From: Cohnella mopanensis
Lineage (GTDB): Bacteria; Bacillota; Bacilli; Paenibacillales; Paenibacillaceae
DNA length: 64,000 nucleotides
Assembly: GCF_022352055.1 (NCBI RefSeq)
Contig: NZ_JAKRWM010000013.1
Span: 1-64,000 of the forward strand
Reading direction: 5' to 3'
Notes under the pieces: model-generated
The model's database searches: none
The model's input: the letters and a program-made list of their open reading frames with translations, nothing else
What the model was told of the DNA's origin: nothing
Translations under genes and position numbers: made by a program
Shown: piece by piece, positions 18,261-26,937 of the stretch
Numbering within the stretch: the stretch's first letter is position 1
How the letters are laid out: each line of letters begins with the position of its first letter

Positions 18261-18386
18261 ATGCCAAGTTCTCAAGGACCGTCGAAATCCGGACGGAATG
18301 CCGCTAATCGAGTTAGGAAGAACAGTTCGCCGTTGTCCCCGGGATATGACAAGAAACTAGACGGGCCCAACCGTCCGTCGACTTAA
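18261..18386 (+). CDS. Very small basic Ser/Asn/Lys-rich protein, possibly spore-associated
   Basis: A 41-residue protein with no membrane segment, low complexity and the ending KKLDGPNRPST. AAGGAGG lies exactly eight bases before the ATG at 18261, a better start than an ATG at 18186 that has no ribosome binding site. Size and composition recall small spore proteins of Bacillales, and a sporulation-kinase-like gene lies just upstream, but I cannot assign it to a named SASP family. Confidence 0.6.
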   Translation: MPSSQGPSKSGRNAANRVRKNSSPLSPGYDKKLDGPNRPST

Positions 18387-18427
18387 GCGTTATCTGCGCG
18401 GATAAGGATAATAACTCCTACGCGGGA

Positions 18428-18817
18428 ATGAAGCCTGCGGGAGGGCATGACGATTCGGAGCTGGATCCGTTCGAAATCGAATTTCGGGCGGAGTACCGCG
18501 ACAACCGGGGGCCGCGGGAGCCGTTCGTGAATGCCCATGGAGTCGTGATTGGCGATCACGATTATGAGTCAGGGAACTCGCCGCTTGAGCAATGGAGCAA
18601 GGAAACGGAACCTTCTATTATGGCGGGAGATCAGTGGGTACATCCCTATAAGGACATTGGGTTCCGCACGAGCGAGAATAGGGATCTCTTCGAACGGGGG
18701 ATTGCCCCGGCTTCAGGTCTGTTCATGCATCCGACGCACGCGACTGCCCAATCGATTAACCCGGATGATGACGAGGAATTTTTGCCAGTGGTGCCCGAAG
18801 TGTTGGATGAGCCTTGA
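18428..18817 (+). CDS. Acidic hypothetical protein, possibly DUF3905
   Basis: A 129-residue soluble acidic protein without signal or membrane segment. The segment LEQWSKETEPSIMAGDQWVH followed by DIGFRTSENRDLFE looks like the DUF3905 family of spore-formers, from memory and not verified. The ribosome binding site is poor (AAGGAT 18 bases before the ATG at 18428), so the exact start is uncertain; an in-frame CTG at 18394 is an alternative. It lies 41 bases after the small basic protein and is probably cotranscribed. Confidence 0.65.
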   Translation: MKPAGGHDDSELDPFEIEFRAEYRDNRGPREPFVNAHGVVIGDHDYESGNSPLEQWSKETEPSIMAGDQWVHPYKDIGFRTSENRDLFERGIAPASGLFMHPTHATAQSINPDDDEEFLPVVPEVLDEP

Positions 18818-18834
18818 TGACGCAATGCGACGGA

Positions 18835-18865
18835 GGGGATGTAACGCATGTCGCGTTACATCCCC
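18835..18865 (+). terminator. Strong 13-bp hairpin without a clear T-tract
   Basis: GGGGATGTAACGC (18835-18847) pairs perfectly with 18853-18865 around loop ATGTC. It lies 17 bases after a stop codon, but the following bases (GTTGTCATT) are only weakly T-rich, so termination is likely but not certain. Confidence 0.55.
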
Positions 18866-18893
18866 GTTGTCATTCCGGAGCGGTTCGCTGTTT

Positions 18894-18923
18894 TTGACGG
18901 AGCTTGCGGCAACGCTGTATAAT
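18894..18923 (+). promoter_or_regulatory. Sigma-A promoter of the bacilliredoxin gene
   Basis: TTGACG (18894-18899), 18-base spacer, TATAAT (18918-18923), about 60 bases upstream of the start codon. Confidence 0.78.
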
Positions 18924-18984
18924 GAAGTATAGCGGATGAATTCAGCCGCAAATTTAATAGATCCGGAAAGCGAGGCGCCTTCTA

Positions 18985-19419
18985 ATGTCGATGTCTTTCG
19001 AAAGATATATGATGAACTCGGTTCAACCGATGCGCGATGATTTGACTCGGCTCGGCATTCAAGAATTAAGATCACCTGAAGAGGTGGAGGCTAAGCTTCC
19101 TACGGCCTCCGGCACCACTTTGGTAGTCGTTAACTCCGTCTGCGGCTGCGCTGCGGGACAATGCCGTCCAGGCGTTGCTGAAGCCCTGCAACACGATGTT
19201 CTGCCGGACCATTTGTTTACGGTATTTGCCGGACAAGATAAGGAAGCAACGGCGAAAGCACGCGAATATTTCCTGCCTTATCCGCCATCCTCCCCATCTA
19301 TTGCTCTACTGAAGGACGGAGAACTCGTTCATTTTATCGAACGGCACCAAATCGAGAATCGCAGTGCGGATGACATTGCTTCCGATCTGACGTCGGCCTT
19401 CGATCGTTATTGCCGGTAA
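18985..19419 (+). CDS. Bacilliredoxin (BrxA/BrxB, YphP/YqiW family)
   Basis: A 144-residue thioredoxin-fold protein that removes bacillithiol from S-bacillithiolated proteins. The family CGC active site is C53-G54-C55 in VNSVCGCAAGQC, and AGQDKEATAKAREYF and the cis-Pro region PPSSPSIALL follow. An additional cysteine at 60 replaces the residue usual in Bacillus YphP as remembered. The start at 18985 has only a weak GAGGCG upstream. It has its own promoter and terminator. I cannot decide between BrxA and BrxB. Confidence 0.92.
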   Translation: MSMSFERYMMNSVQPMRDDLTRLGIQELRSPEEVEAKLPTASGTTLVVVNSVCGCAAGQCRPGVAEALQHDVLPDHLFTVFAGQDKEATAKAREYFLPYPPSSPSIALLKDGELVHFIERHQIENRSADDIASDLTSAFDRYCR

Positions 19420-19427
19420 TTCACATC

Positions 19428-19475
19428 ATCCCGGGGGCTTAAGCCGATACGGTTAAGTCAACGGGATATTTTTGT
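19428..19475 (+). terminator. Terminator after the bacilliredoxin gene
   Basis: ATCCCG (19428-19433) pairs with CGGGAT (19462-19467) with inner GGCTTAA/TTAAGTC pairing, followed by ATTTTTG. Confidence 0.78.
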
Positions 19476-19495
19476 TGAAGCGGAGGAAAGTGGAT

Positions 19496-20305
19496 ATGAC
19501 AGTACAGCAAGAGATCATTGCGAAGTTAGGCGTAAAGCCGACAATCGACGTGGATCAGGAAATCGAACGCCGAGTTCAGTTTCTGAAAGAATACGTTAAG
19601 CAAGCCGGTGCGACGGGTTTACTGATTGCGATTAGCGGTGGCGTGGATAGCGCCGTGGCTGTAGGACTGTGCAAACGCGCGACGGATGAGCTCTCGCAGG
19701 AGACGGGCAAAGAATACATGACGCTGGGCGTGTTCCAACCCTATGGGGAACAAGAGGACATCCACCATAGTTACGAGGTGGCGGAAGCGTTCCAATTGAA
19801 ACATAAGGTCGAGACGAATATTGCCGAAGCGGTGGATGAAATCGCTCTTGAAACCGAGTACGCGTTCAAGGCGCTGGAAATCCATCGCCATATTAGCCGC
19901 GGAGGCAAAGGAAACGTGAAAGCGCGGACGCGTATGGTCGTCCAATATGCACTCGCATTCGATCTGAATCTGTTAGTTGTCGGAACGGATCACGCATCGG
20001 AGGCGCTAACGGGCTTCTTCACGAAGTGGGGCGACGGCGCCGTGGACATTACGCCTATGAGCTCCTTAAATAAGCGTCAAGTCCGGGAGTTAGCTAGACG
20101 GCTCGGAGTTCCGGCGAGCGTCGTGGATAAGCCGCCGACAGCGGGCTTGTGGCAAGGCCAGACGGACGAGGATGAGCTGGGCGTATCCTATGAAGATAAC
20201 AGCTCGTATTTGGAAGGCAAGGAGATCGACCCTAAAGCCCGCGAGATCCTTGAGAGACATTACTTGCGTACTCAACATAAGAGACAGCTTATTCCTGGGA
20301 TTTAA
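19496..20305 (+). CDS. nadE: NH3-dependent NAD synthetase
   Basis: A 269-residue enzyme adenylating nicotinate adenine dinucleotide and amidating it with ammonia to form NAD, the last step of NAD synthesis. The PP-loop SGGVDSA is at residues 47-53, KGNVKARTRM and GTDHASEALTGFFTKWGDG are signature regions, and no glutaminase domain is present. The ATG at 19496 (GGAGG nine bases upstream) gives the N-terminus expected by comparison with Bacillus NadE; an upstream in-frame start at 19472 precedes the ribosome binding site. acpS follows nine bases later. Confidence 0.95.
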   Translation: MTVQQEIIAKLGVKPTIDVDQEIERRVQFLKEYVKQAGATGLLIAISGGVDSAVAVGLCKRATDELSQETGKEYMTLGVFQPYGEQEDIHHSYEVAEAFQLKHKVETNIAEAVDEIALETEYAFKALEIHRHISRGGKGNVKARTRMVVQYALAFDLNLLVVGTDHASEALTGFFTKWGDGAVDITPMSSLNKRQVRELARRLGVPASVVDKPPTAGLWQGQTDEDELGVSYEDNSSYLEGKEIDPKAREILERHYLRTQHKRQLIPGI

Positions 20306-20314
20306 CCAACTAGG

Positions 20315-20704
20315 ATGATATTGGGGATCGGATTAGACGTAGTGGAACTGGCGCGCATGGACAAGATCCTGTCGGGACCCGGGAGTAGGAAATTTGCCGA
20401 GCGGGTGCTCACTGCCCGGGAAAGCGAGGAGTGGGCATCCTTGCAACCGCGACGCGCTTTGGAATTTATTAGCGGCAGGTTCGCGGCCAAAGAAGCCGTC
20501 GTGAAGGCGATCGGCTGCGGAATCGGCGCGACAGTCGGATTCAAGGATATCGAAGTGCTTCCAGACGAATGGGGGAAGCCTGTCTGTTCTTTATCCCATG
20601 CTTCGGTCGGTAGGCTAGGATGGACAGAAGAGGCATACAGGATACATATCGCAATCACGCATGAACGTTCGATAGCAGCGGCTACGGCATTAATCGAAAA
20701 GTAA
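20315..20704 (+). CDS. acpS: Holo-[acyl-carrier-protein] synthase
   Basis: A 129-residue AcpS-type phosphopantetheinyl transferase that moves 4'-phosphopantetheine from CoA to apo-ACP, activating fatty acid synthesis. The Mg ligands D8 (GIGLDVVEL) and E60 (FAAKEAVVKA) are visible. It starts nine bases after nadE with a weak AGG, so translation may depend on coupling. Confidence 0.94.
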   Translation: MILGIGLDVVELARMDKILSGPGSRKFAERVLTARESEEWASLQPRRALEFISGRFAAKEAVVKAIGCGIGATVGFKDIEVLPDEWGKPVCSLSHASVGRLGWTEEAYRIHIAITHERSIAAATALIEK

Positions 20705-20773
20705 GTCGAGCACAGTCCGGCGATCCTTGCAGCTGGACTGTTATTTATTGGGCATAATTATTCATATTGGAAA

Positions 20774-20802
20774 TTTACGATTGCGTTGAACTGACGTATA
20801 AT
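20774..20802 (+). promoter_or_regulatory. Sigma-A promoter of the AraC-type gene
   Basis: TTTACG (20774-20779), 17-base spacer, TATAAT (20797-20802). Confidence 0.65.
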
Positions 20803-20855
20803 GGAATAAGTGTAAAAGGACGATGGTTTCTATATCCAGATAATGAGGCGCAGAG

Positions 20856-21707
20856 ATGACTACGAATTATATAACTATCATGATGAAACATTTCGAGCAC
20901 ATGAATATAGAGGTTGCCGCCGCAGCGGAAACAGTGTTGGATGCTGCATCCTTTAAGGAGCGGGAAGATGCCTATGACTGTAATCGCTTTCTTTTTGTTA
21001 AGGAAGGCGAAGGCACACTGATCGTTCAAGAGCAGGAGATCCCGCTCTCTAAGGGGATATTATGTATTCTACTGTCGGGAATGTCGCATAGGATCATGCT
21101 GGAACCGCATCAGACGCTTACGCTTCAGTGGTGCCACTTTCGCAGCAGTTACGAGGATCGCGAGCTATACCGAGCTCTTCAGATTCCCCTTACTATTCAG
21201 TTGGACAACGAGATCGAACGGGAAACTTCGGCTTTATTCGAACGATTGTTCGAGCATTTAGGGCAGGATAAGCTAACCTCAAGACTTAAAATTAAAGCTA
21301 CGATGCTTGAGTTGATTAGTATATATTTGGATAATACATCCATTATAGATGATGCCGCTCCGACGGAAGATCTTCAGAAAATCGATCTTGTGCTGAAATA
21401 TATCGAAGACCATCTGGCAGATAACATTACGGTGGACGATCTTGCCAAGCAGGTTTACTTGCATCCGAATTACTTTATCGTATTTTTCAAAGGGATACTT
21501 GGGTACTCGCCGATCCAATACGTGAATTTGCGGCGAATGGAAATGGCCAAAGGTTTGCTTCTGCAGCCGGACTGCAACGTATCCGCGGTCGCGAGCAAAG
21601 TGGGGATGCAGATCTATTATTTCTCGAGGATGTTCAAGGCACACACGGGCTTGACGCCTAGCCGCTATCGTAAGCAAGCGACGACTATCGTTTCATCGGG
21701 AGTCTAG
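20856..21707 (+). CDS. AraC-family transcriptional regulator
   Basis: A 283-residue regulator with an N-terminal cupin-like ligand domain (about 1-150) and a C-terminal AraC double helix-turn-helix (about 180-275: VDDLAKQVYLHPNYF and VSAVASKVGMQIYYFSRMFK, ending GLTPSRYRKQ). The ATG at 20856 follows GAGGCG. No sugar or other metabolic gene is adjacent, so the regulon cannot be read from context. It is 26 bases upstream of mutY and may be cotranscribed. Confidence 0.86.
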   Translation: MTTNYITIMMKHFEHMNIEVAAAAETVLDAASFKEREDAYDCNRFLFVKEGEGTLIVQEQEIPLSKGILCILLSGMSHRIMLEPHQTLTLQWCHFRSSYEDRELYRALQIPLTIQLDNEIERETSALFERLFEHLGQDKLTSRLKIKATMLELISIYLDNTSIIDDAAPTEDLQKIDLVLKYIEDHLADNITVDDLAKQVYLHPNYFIVFFKGILGYSPIQYVNLRRMEMAKGLLLQPDCNVSAVASKVGMQIYYFSRMFKAHTGLTPSRYRKQATTIVSSGV

Positions 21708-21733
21708 ACATACAGGGGAGAGGAATTGCAGAA

Positions 21734-22855
21734 GTGAGTACGAGCGATCCTAAACGGTTTTTCGGTAAACAATTGTTAATCTGGTATCGGAAGGAGCGGC
21801 GGGACTTGCCTTGGAGAAGGAGCCGCGATCCTTATCACATATGGGTGTCGGAAATCATGCTTCAGCAAACGCGGGTAGATACGGTTATTCCGTACTTCAA
21901 TCGGTTCGTAGATCGCTTTCCGACGATCGAGCAACTGGCGGAAGCTCCCGAAGAGGACGTGCTTAAGCATTGGGAAGGTTTAGGTTATTATTCGAGGGCG
22001 CGTAATCTGCAAGCGGCTGCTCGCGAAGTCGCGGAGCAGTATGGCGGACGGGTACCGAGCGGTAAGAAGGAGGTGTCCGGGCTAAAGGGAGTCGGACCTT
22101 ATACGGCGGGGGCAATTCTTAGCATCGCGTATAATCAACCCGAGCCGGCCGTGGATGGCAATGTGATGCGCGTGCTGTCTCGTTACTTCTGCCTGGAGGA
22201 CGACATTGCCCGTCCGTCCACTAGGATCGGCATGGAGGGATTGGCCCAAGAGCTTATTCCCGACGGAGAGGCTGCTGATTTCAATCAAGCGCTGATGGAG
22301 CTTGGCGCGCTCGTGTGCACGCCGAAATCGCCTTCCTGCGCGGAGTGCCCCGTCATGGAATTATGCGCTGCCCGACTTCTGGGGCGAGAGCGGGACTTGC
22401 CGGTCAAAACGAAAGCGAAGAAAGCGAAACCCGTATTTCGGTTCGCGGCTTTGGTGGAAGGGACCGGACCTAACGCAGGGAAAGTGTTGGTTAGGCAACG
22501 GCCGGAGACGGGCTTGCTCGCGCGGATGTGGGAGCTCCCCCATATCGAGGTGTCGGACGCGGGCGATTGGGAATCCTTGGCTACGGGGAAAATCAGGCTG
22601 GAGTCGGCTTTAGCCGAGGATGGCGTGAAGATAAGGGCCAAGGAGCAGATCATCGGGGAAGCTCAGCATATCTTTACTCATCTCGTATGGAATATTAGGG
22701 TGTTATCCGCCGTAGCCGAAGAGGAGTACGTCGCGGATCGTACCGCTTACGAGTGGGTAGGTCCCGAACAATTCGAAAATTACGTATGGCCTAACGTGTT
22801 TAGAAAATTGTTAACGGAATATTATATTCATGCCATGAATTCAAATAAGGAATAA
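21734..22855 (+). CDS. mutY: A/G-specific adenine glycosylase
   Basis: A 373-residue base-excision repair enzyme removing adenine mispaired with 8-oxoguanine. Catalytic E40 (SEIMLQQTRVD), the helix-hairpin-helix GLKGVGPYTAGAI with catalytic D141, the [4Fe-4S] cysteines C195, C202, C205 and C211 (spacing 6, 2, 5) and a C-terminal NUDIX-like domain are all present. The start is GTG at 21734 behind GGGGAGAGG. A strong terminator follows. Confidence 0.95.
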   Translation: MSTSDPKRFFGKQLLIWYRKERRDLPWRRSRDPYHIWVSEIMLQQTRVDTVIPYFNRFVDRFPTIEQLAEAPEEDVLKHWEGLGYYSRARNLQAAAREVAEQYGGRVPSGKKEVSGLKGVGPYTAGAILSIAYNQPEPAVDGNVMRVLSRYFCLEDDIARPSTRIGMEGLAQELIPDGEAADFNQALMELGALVCTPKSPSCAECPVMELCAARLLGRERDLPVKTKAKKAKPVFRFAALVEGTGPNAGKVLVRQRPETGLLARMWELPHIEVSDAGDWESLATGKIRLESALAEDGVKIRAKEQIIGEAQHIFTHLVWNIRVLSAVAEEEYVADRTAYEWVGPEQFENYVWPNVFRKLLTEYYIHAMNSNKE

Positions 22856-22861
22856 GATCAG

Positions 22862-22910
22862 CCGCGAGGGTTTTCGGGATTGTGTTGCCGAGAAGCTCTC
22901 GCGGTTTTTT
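22862..22910 (+). terminator. Terminator of mutY
   Basis: CCGCGAG (22862-22868) pairs with CTCGCGG (22898-22904), followed by six T. Confidence 0.85.
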
Positions 22911-23142
22911 GATATGCAAATCCGGTCCTAACCATCTCCTGTCCTCGGATGTCCAAACACTTTGCTAACATCTTCCTTGCATTTTCCATTTCAGTTAGCG
23001 AAAAACATATCCATTAAATATTCACCAAGCACAAGATCTAATAATTCAGGCTTAAAGTTAGGGCATATGAGCTAATTAGGTTGGAGGGGAACGTCGGTAT
23101 GGATTGGGATACATCCGGCACTGCGCGGTGAGGGGGGATAAA

Positions 23143-23571
23143 GTGAAGTTAATCCATTTTTACAGGCAACTCTTTGTTGAGGCTGCTCGTGCATATGAGC
23201 CCGTATGGGAGGAAGAGGCCGCATTGGGATACCGTTGGCACAAACGCAATTATCCATTATGGGAACAGTTTCAGATTAAGGATATGGACCCGGACTATCC
23301 CGTGCTGATCTATTCCTTAATTCTTCCGGAAGCCTATCTAAAGACGACAATCTATGAAGAGATTAAACGTTATCCGTCTAAATATGAATTATCGATCGTG
23401 ATTTTGAACCGTCAAATCTTCCTGAACGCAACGATCCAGACGGACAAGCTTCAGGATTCCTTAATGGGATTCTTGAATCAGGCGCGCGGTGAGTTCATGA
23501 ACATATTGGATTGCATTATACAGGTAACGGACGAAGCGGAGTTGCAAGCTGGCCTAACGCCGGGCGTATGA
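23143..23571 (+). CDS. Conserved-looking protein, function unknown
   Basis: A 142-residue soluble protein with no signal or membrane segment and many aromatic residues. GTG at 23143 is chosen because AGGGGGG ends five bases upstream; an in-frame TTG at 23104 has no ribosome binding site. I recognise no family and no catalytic pattern. It lies about 100 bases upstream of the globin sensor in the same orientation. Confidence 0.68.
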   Translation: MKLIHFYRQLFVEAARAYEPVWEEEAALGYRWHKRNYPLWEQFQIKDMDPDYPVLIYSLILPEAYLKTTIYEEIKRYPSKYELSIVILNRQIFLNATIQTDKLQDSLMGFLNQARGEFMNILDCIIQVTDEAELQAGLTPGV

Positions 23572-23679
23572 CCATAAGGGACAGTCTAAATTTAAATAAA
23601 ATTTCATTTGAATGCTTGACGTAACGCTCATTTCGAGAGAACCTAGAGAAGTAGCAGCCTAGATTAGGAGGAACTGGAA

Positions 23680-24699
23680 ATGATTCAGGTGAACGCGGCA
23701 AGATTGAAGCAGTTGAACTACATAGGGATTTCGGAAGAAGACTTGGCATTCCTGAAATCCAAGCAATCGGAATTTAAGACGATCACGACTACTGTCGTGG
23801 ACGAGCTGTACGCACGCATTACGGAACAGCCGGAGCTAATCAAGCTCATTCAATCCCATAGCACGATCGAAAGATTGAAGCAAACCCAAATTTGGTATTT
23901 TCAATCTCTTACAGAAGGCTATATCGACGATGAGTTTTTCAGCAAAAGACTGTTTATCGGGAAGGTTCATTCCAAAATCGGATTGACGACGCAATGGTAC
24001 TTAGGCACGTATATCCTTTACTTGGACATCGCGACTGCGCATCTCAAACGGATTTTACCGGAAGAGTGGTTGAAAATTACCCATGTGTTAAGCAAGCTGT
24101 TCAATTTGGATTCCCAGATCGTTCTGGAAGCGTATGAGCAGGACGAGAAAGCCAAGATCGAGCGATTAGTCGAGAAAAGGCAATACATGCTGACAAAGGT
24201 GAGCACGGCGGTTCAGGAACTATCCTCGATGATGGTTCAACTTAGCGCGAGCAGCACAATGGTCGCAACGAACGCTTCACATACGGCCGAAGTTCAAGAG
24301 AATTCGCATACGAAAGTCGGGGAACTGTCCAGCAGTATCGACGAAATCAATCAACTCGGCTCGACGATGCGCGAAATATCCGATCAAACGCATTTGATCG
24401 GTTTGAACGCGGCTCTTGAAGCAGCGCGCGCGGGTGAAGCCGGATTAGGCTTCGAGGTCGTTGCCAACGAGATCCGCAAGCTGGCGACGAACTCCAAGCA
24501 GTCATTGGTCACGATTCAAACGAAGCTCAAGGAAATTCGTTCGGCGCTTGACGATGTGAAGCATGGCAGCGAAGAGACCGTCCGCTTCTCCAGAGAACAA
24601 GCGGCCAGCTCGCAAGAGTTATCCTCATTCGTTCACATGATCGATACGGTAGCCGCTGAGTTAAACGAGCTATTGGAAGAGGATGGCGTCGTTGTGTAA
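23680..24699 (+). CDS. Globin-coupled sensor / short HemAT-like chemotaxis transducer
   Basis: A 339-residue soluble protein. Residues 1-165 form a sensor-globin domain with likely proximal haem ligand H97 ([10 protein letters not shown]). Residues 175-330 form a methyl-accepting signalling coiled coil with the conserved hairpin tip [20 protein letters not shown]. Bacillus HemAT is about 430 residues, so the signalling part here is about 90 residues shorter and probably lacks methylation-site helices. Expected role: oxygen sensing through CheA/CheW. The ATG at 23680 follows TAGGAGG. Confidence 0.86.
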   Translation: MIQVNAARLKQLNYIGISEEDLAFLKSKQSEFKTITTTVVDELYARITEQPELIKLIQSHSTIERLKQTQIWYFQSLTEGYIDDEFFSKRLFIGKVHSKIGLTTQWYLGTYILYLDIATAHLKRILPEEWLKITHVLSKLFNLDSQIVLEAYEQDEKAKIERLVEKRQYMLTKVSTAVQELSSMMVQLSASSTMVATNASHTAEVQENSHTKVGELSSSIDEINQLGSTMREISDQTHLIGLNAALEAARAGEAGLGFEVVANEIRKLATNSKQSLVTIQTKLKEIRSALDDVKHGSEETVRFSREQAASSQELSSFVHMIDTVAAELNELLEEDGVVV

Positions 24700-24713
24700 G
24701 TCCGAATGACAAA

Positions 24714-24776
24714 AAAGAGATCGCTTTCCGGCGAATTGGAGGCACGTGGCCTCCGTTCCCAGGGAGCGATCTCTTT
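24714..24776. terminator. Bidirectional terminator between globin sensor and sodA
   Basis: A 12-bp perfect outer stem (24714-24725 with 24765-24776) and an inner GGAGGC/GCCTCC stem have A/T runs on both sides. Confidence 0.85.
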
Positions 24777-24792
24777 CAGTTATGCCATTAAA

Positions 24793-25404
24793 TTACTTCG
24801 CAGCGTCGTAAATTGCGCCAACTGCGTTCCAGTCCACTACGTTCCAGAAAGCGGCGATGTAGTCAGGACGTTTGTTTTGATATTTCAGGTAGTAAGCGTG
24901 CTCCCATACGTCAAGACCGAGCAGAGGAGTTTCGCCTTCCATGATCGGGCTATCTTGGTTCGGCAAGCTGTACACTTTCAATTTGCCATCTTTGCTAAGA
25001 GCAAGCCAAGCCCATCCGGAACCGAAGCGAGTAGCGCCGGCAGCCGCGAATGTTTCTTTGAATTTCTCGAATCCGCCAAGCTCGCTATCGATAGCTGAAG
25101 CCAGAGCGCCGGATGGTTGTCCGCCGCCGCTTGGGCTGATCGTTTTCCAGAAGAAGCTGTGGTTCGCATGTCCACCGCCGTTGTTACGAACTGCAGTACG
25201 GATGCTCTCAGGTACAGCGTTCAAGTCGGAGATAAGGTTTTCTACGCTTTTGCTTTCCAACTCGGGAGCGGATTTCAAAGCGTTGTTGAGGTTCGTCACG
25301 TAAGCATTGTGGTGACGGCCGTGATGGATTTCCATCGTAGCTGTGTCGATATGCGGCTCAAGTGCGTCTGTTGCGTACGGAAGAGCTGGTAATTCGTGTG
25401 CCAT
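24793..25404 (-). CDS. sodA: Manganese superoxide dismutase
   Basis: A 203-residue cytoplasmic Fe/Mn superoxide dismutase. The four metal ligands H27, H82, D165 and H169 are present ([18 protein letters not shown]), with [11 protein letters not shown] and FGSGWAWL, and glycines typical of Mn enzymes. AGGAGG precedes the ATG at 25404. It has its own promoter and a terminator shared with the converging globin sensor gene. A second, longer dismutase lies at 39776-41026. Confidence 0.96.
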   Translation of the reverse strand: MAHELPALPYATDALEPHIDTATMEIHHGRHHNAYVTNLNNALKSAPELESKSVENLISDLNAVPESIRTAVRNNGGGHANHSFFWKTISPSGGGQPSGALASAIDSELGGFEKFKETFAAAGATRFGSGWAWLALSKDGKLKVYSLPNQDSPIMEGETPLLGLDVWEHAYYLKYQNKRPDYIAAFWNVVDWNAVGAIYDAAK

Positions 25405-25797
25405 GGGTAAAAAACCTCCTAAAAGTAGTTTCGATATGTAGCTTTGTTTCTCACGTTTATTATTATCCCTTATCTTTTCGATTAAATCAACATAGATGTA
25501 TAAAAAGTCAAAACTCGGGGCGCTATGACAGATCTCCTCCTTCGCTGACTCTCTTAGAATCTCTAATTCGTCTCTGATTATCCAGCAAAAAAACCCGAAT
25601 ATCGTGAATTAATCCCATTAATGCCGTTAAACCCCCGGTAATCGTGTTGTTTAAAGCGTTTTCATAGCGTTTTCTTGCGTTTTTGCGAAAAAATTTATGT
25701 TTTTTTAATAAAAGAACTAGAAATTTCTCTAAATTGTCGTAAAATTAAGAGATCGTTAACTGGATGTAAAACCTAATACCCGGGGGAATTGTACAGC
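25405..25797. other. Intergenic region between sodA and GNAT genes
   Basis: 393 bases without a convincing gene. It holds the sodA promoter near the left end and an AT-rich right half. Three GCGTTTT copies start at 25656, 25667 and 25677, that is 11 and 10 bases apart. I found no riboswitch or RNA gene. Confidence 0.5.
25462..25490 (-). promoter_or_regulatory. Sigma-A promoter of sodA
   Basis: On the minus strand TTGATT (25490-25485), 17-base spacer, GATAAT (25467-25462), about 60 bases upstream of the start codon. Confidence 0.7.
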
Positions 25798-26220
25798 ATG
25801 CAGATTCGTTCTTTCCAATTGTCAGACTACAGGTCGGTTGCCGAGCTTCTGGAAGAAGTATTATCGGAAGAGTGCTGTGAAGAGACGATGGGTGCGTTCG
25901 CTCGCCAGTTGTCTTGGGATAGCGAGTTGGTGCTTGTTGCGGAATCAGCAGGCAGCATCGCGGGAGTATTAATTGGAACGATTGATCATCATAAGGGTTA
26001 TGTGTATCGCATAGCCGTTCGGAAGGAATTCAGGCTTCAGGGCGTTGGACGAGCTCTTGTTTCCAACATGAACAATCGATTCCGCCAGCGCAACGTAATG
26101 AAGGTCCTCGTTGCAGAGGACAAGCATAACGAGCATTTGCGCCCCTTTTACGATTCGTTAGGTTTAAGGCCTGTCGATTTCGTTCAGTTAACTCAGCCGC
26201 TATCGATTGTAGCAGGTTAA
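25798..26220 (+). CDS. GNAT-family N-acetyltransferase
   Basis: A 140-residue acetyltransferase. Motif A, RIAVRKEFRLQGVGRALVSN, contains the acetyl-CoA pyrophosphate loop (RLQGVGRA), and a C-terminal YDSLGLRP stretch matches motif B. The ATG at 25798 is preferred over an in-frame TTG at 25789, which lies two bases after GGGGGAA. The acceptor substrate cannot be read from sequence or neighbours. Confidence 0.85.
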   Translation: MQIRSFQLSDYRSVAELLEEVLSEECCEETMGAFARQLSWDSELVLVAESAGSIAGVLIGTIDHHKGYVYRIAVRKEFRLQGVGRALVSNMNNRFRQRNVMKVLVAEDKHNEHLRPFYDSLGLRPVDFVQLTQPLSIVAG

Positions 26221-26355
26221 ATCGATCACGGACGGAACAAGGAAGCATATCTTTTGCGCCATTGCTTTTGGCGGGGAGATATGCTTTTCTTATAATATCG
26301 AACATCGCTGATCTGACGGCGTATACAACTTCATGAAACAGCGGGGGGTGCCATC

Positions 26356-26937
26356 TTGACTAGATCAGATAATCTATATGCGAAATGCGTGATCAAGAGC
26401 TTCAAGCATGATGGTTCACTTCACCGCGTTTGGTTAGAAAATTGGCAAGTGCCGGAGGAACGGCTGCAGATAGAGCATGCAACGGCGTCTCTTTGGGTCA
26501 TGTTGAATGACCATACGACGATCATTGAAGCGGATGGAAAGGAATGGATCAGCCGCGTGCCGGCGGTGTCCTTCTTTATTCCCGGGCAATGGTTCAATGT
26601 TGTCGCTCTAATCGAAGAACAAGGCATTCGTTACTATTGTAATCTGGCATCTCCTCCCTATCGATACGGAGATACTCTGACCTACATCGACTATGACTTG
26701 GATGTTGTAGTTATGCCGAGCGGAGCCGTACATGAACTAGACCGAGACGAATTTCTGCTTCATAAGGAAGAGTACCGTTATGGCGATTCTGTCGAAAGTC
26801 AGGTTGAAACCGCATTACGCGAGCTTCAAGCGAGAATCGCGAATAAAGCTTTACCGTTCGGAGATGCCGACGTTTACCGTTATTATGAACAATGGAAACA
26901 ACAGATGAACGCTGAAGGAGAGATGACAATCACATGA
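26356..26937 (+). CDS. ntdP: Nucleoside tri-/diphosphate phosphatase, YgaC/DUF402 family
   Basis: A 193-residue DUF402 protein. The characteristic pattern is present: SFKHDGSLHRVW near the N-terminus, then WFNVVALIEEQGIRYYCNLASPP and YIDYDLDVVV with clustered Asp/Glu expected to bind metal. Bacillus and Staphylococcus relatives hydrolyse nucleoside di- and triphosphates. The start is TTG at 26356 with GGGGGGTG six bases upstream. Its stop overlaps the next start (ATGA), so it is coupled to the signal peptidase gene. Confidence 0.85.
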   Translation: MTRSDNLYAKCVIKSFKHDGSLHRVWLENWQVPEERLQIEHATASLWVMLNDHTTIIEADGKEWISRVPAVSFFIPGQWFNVVALIEEQGIRYYCNLASPPYRYGDTLTYIDYDLDVVVMPSGAVHELDRDEFLLHKEEYRYGDSVESQVETALRELQARIANKALPFGDADVYRYYEQWKQQMNAEGEMTIT

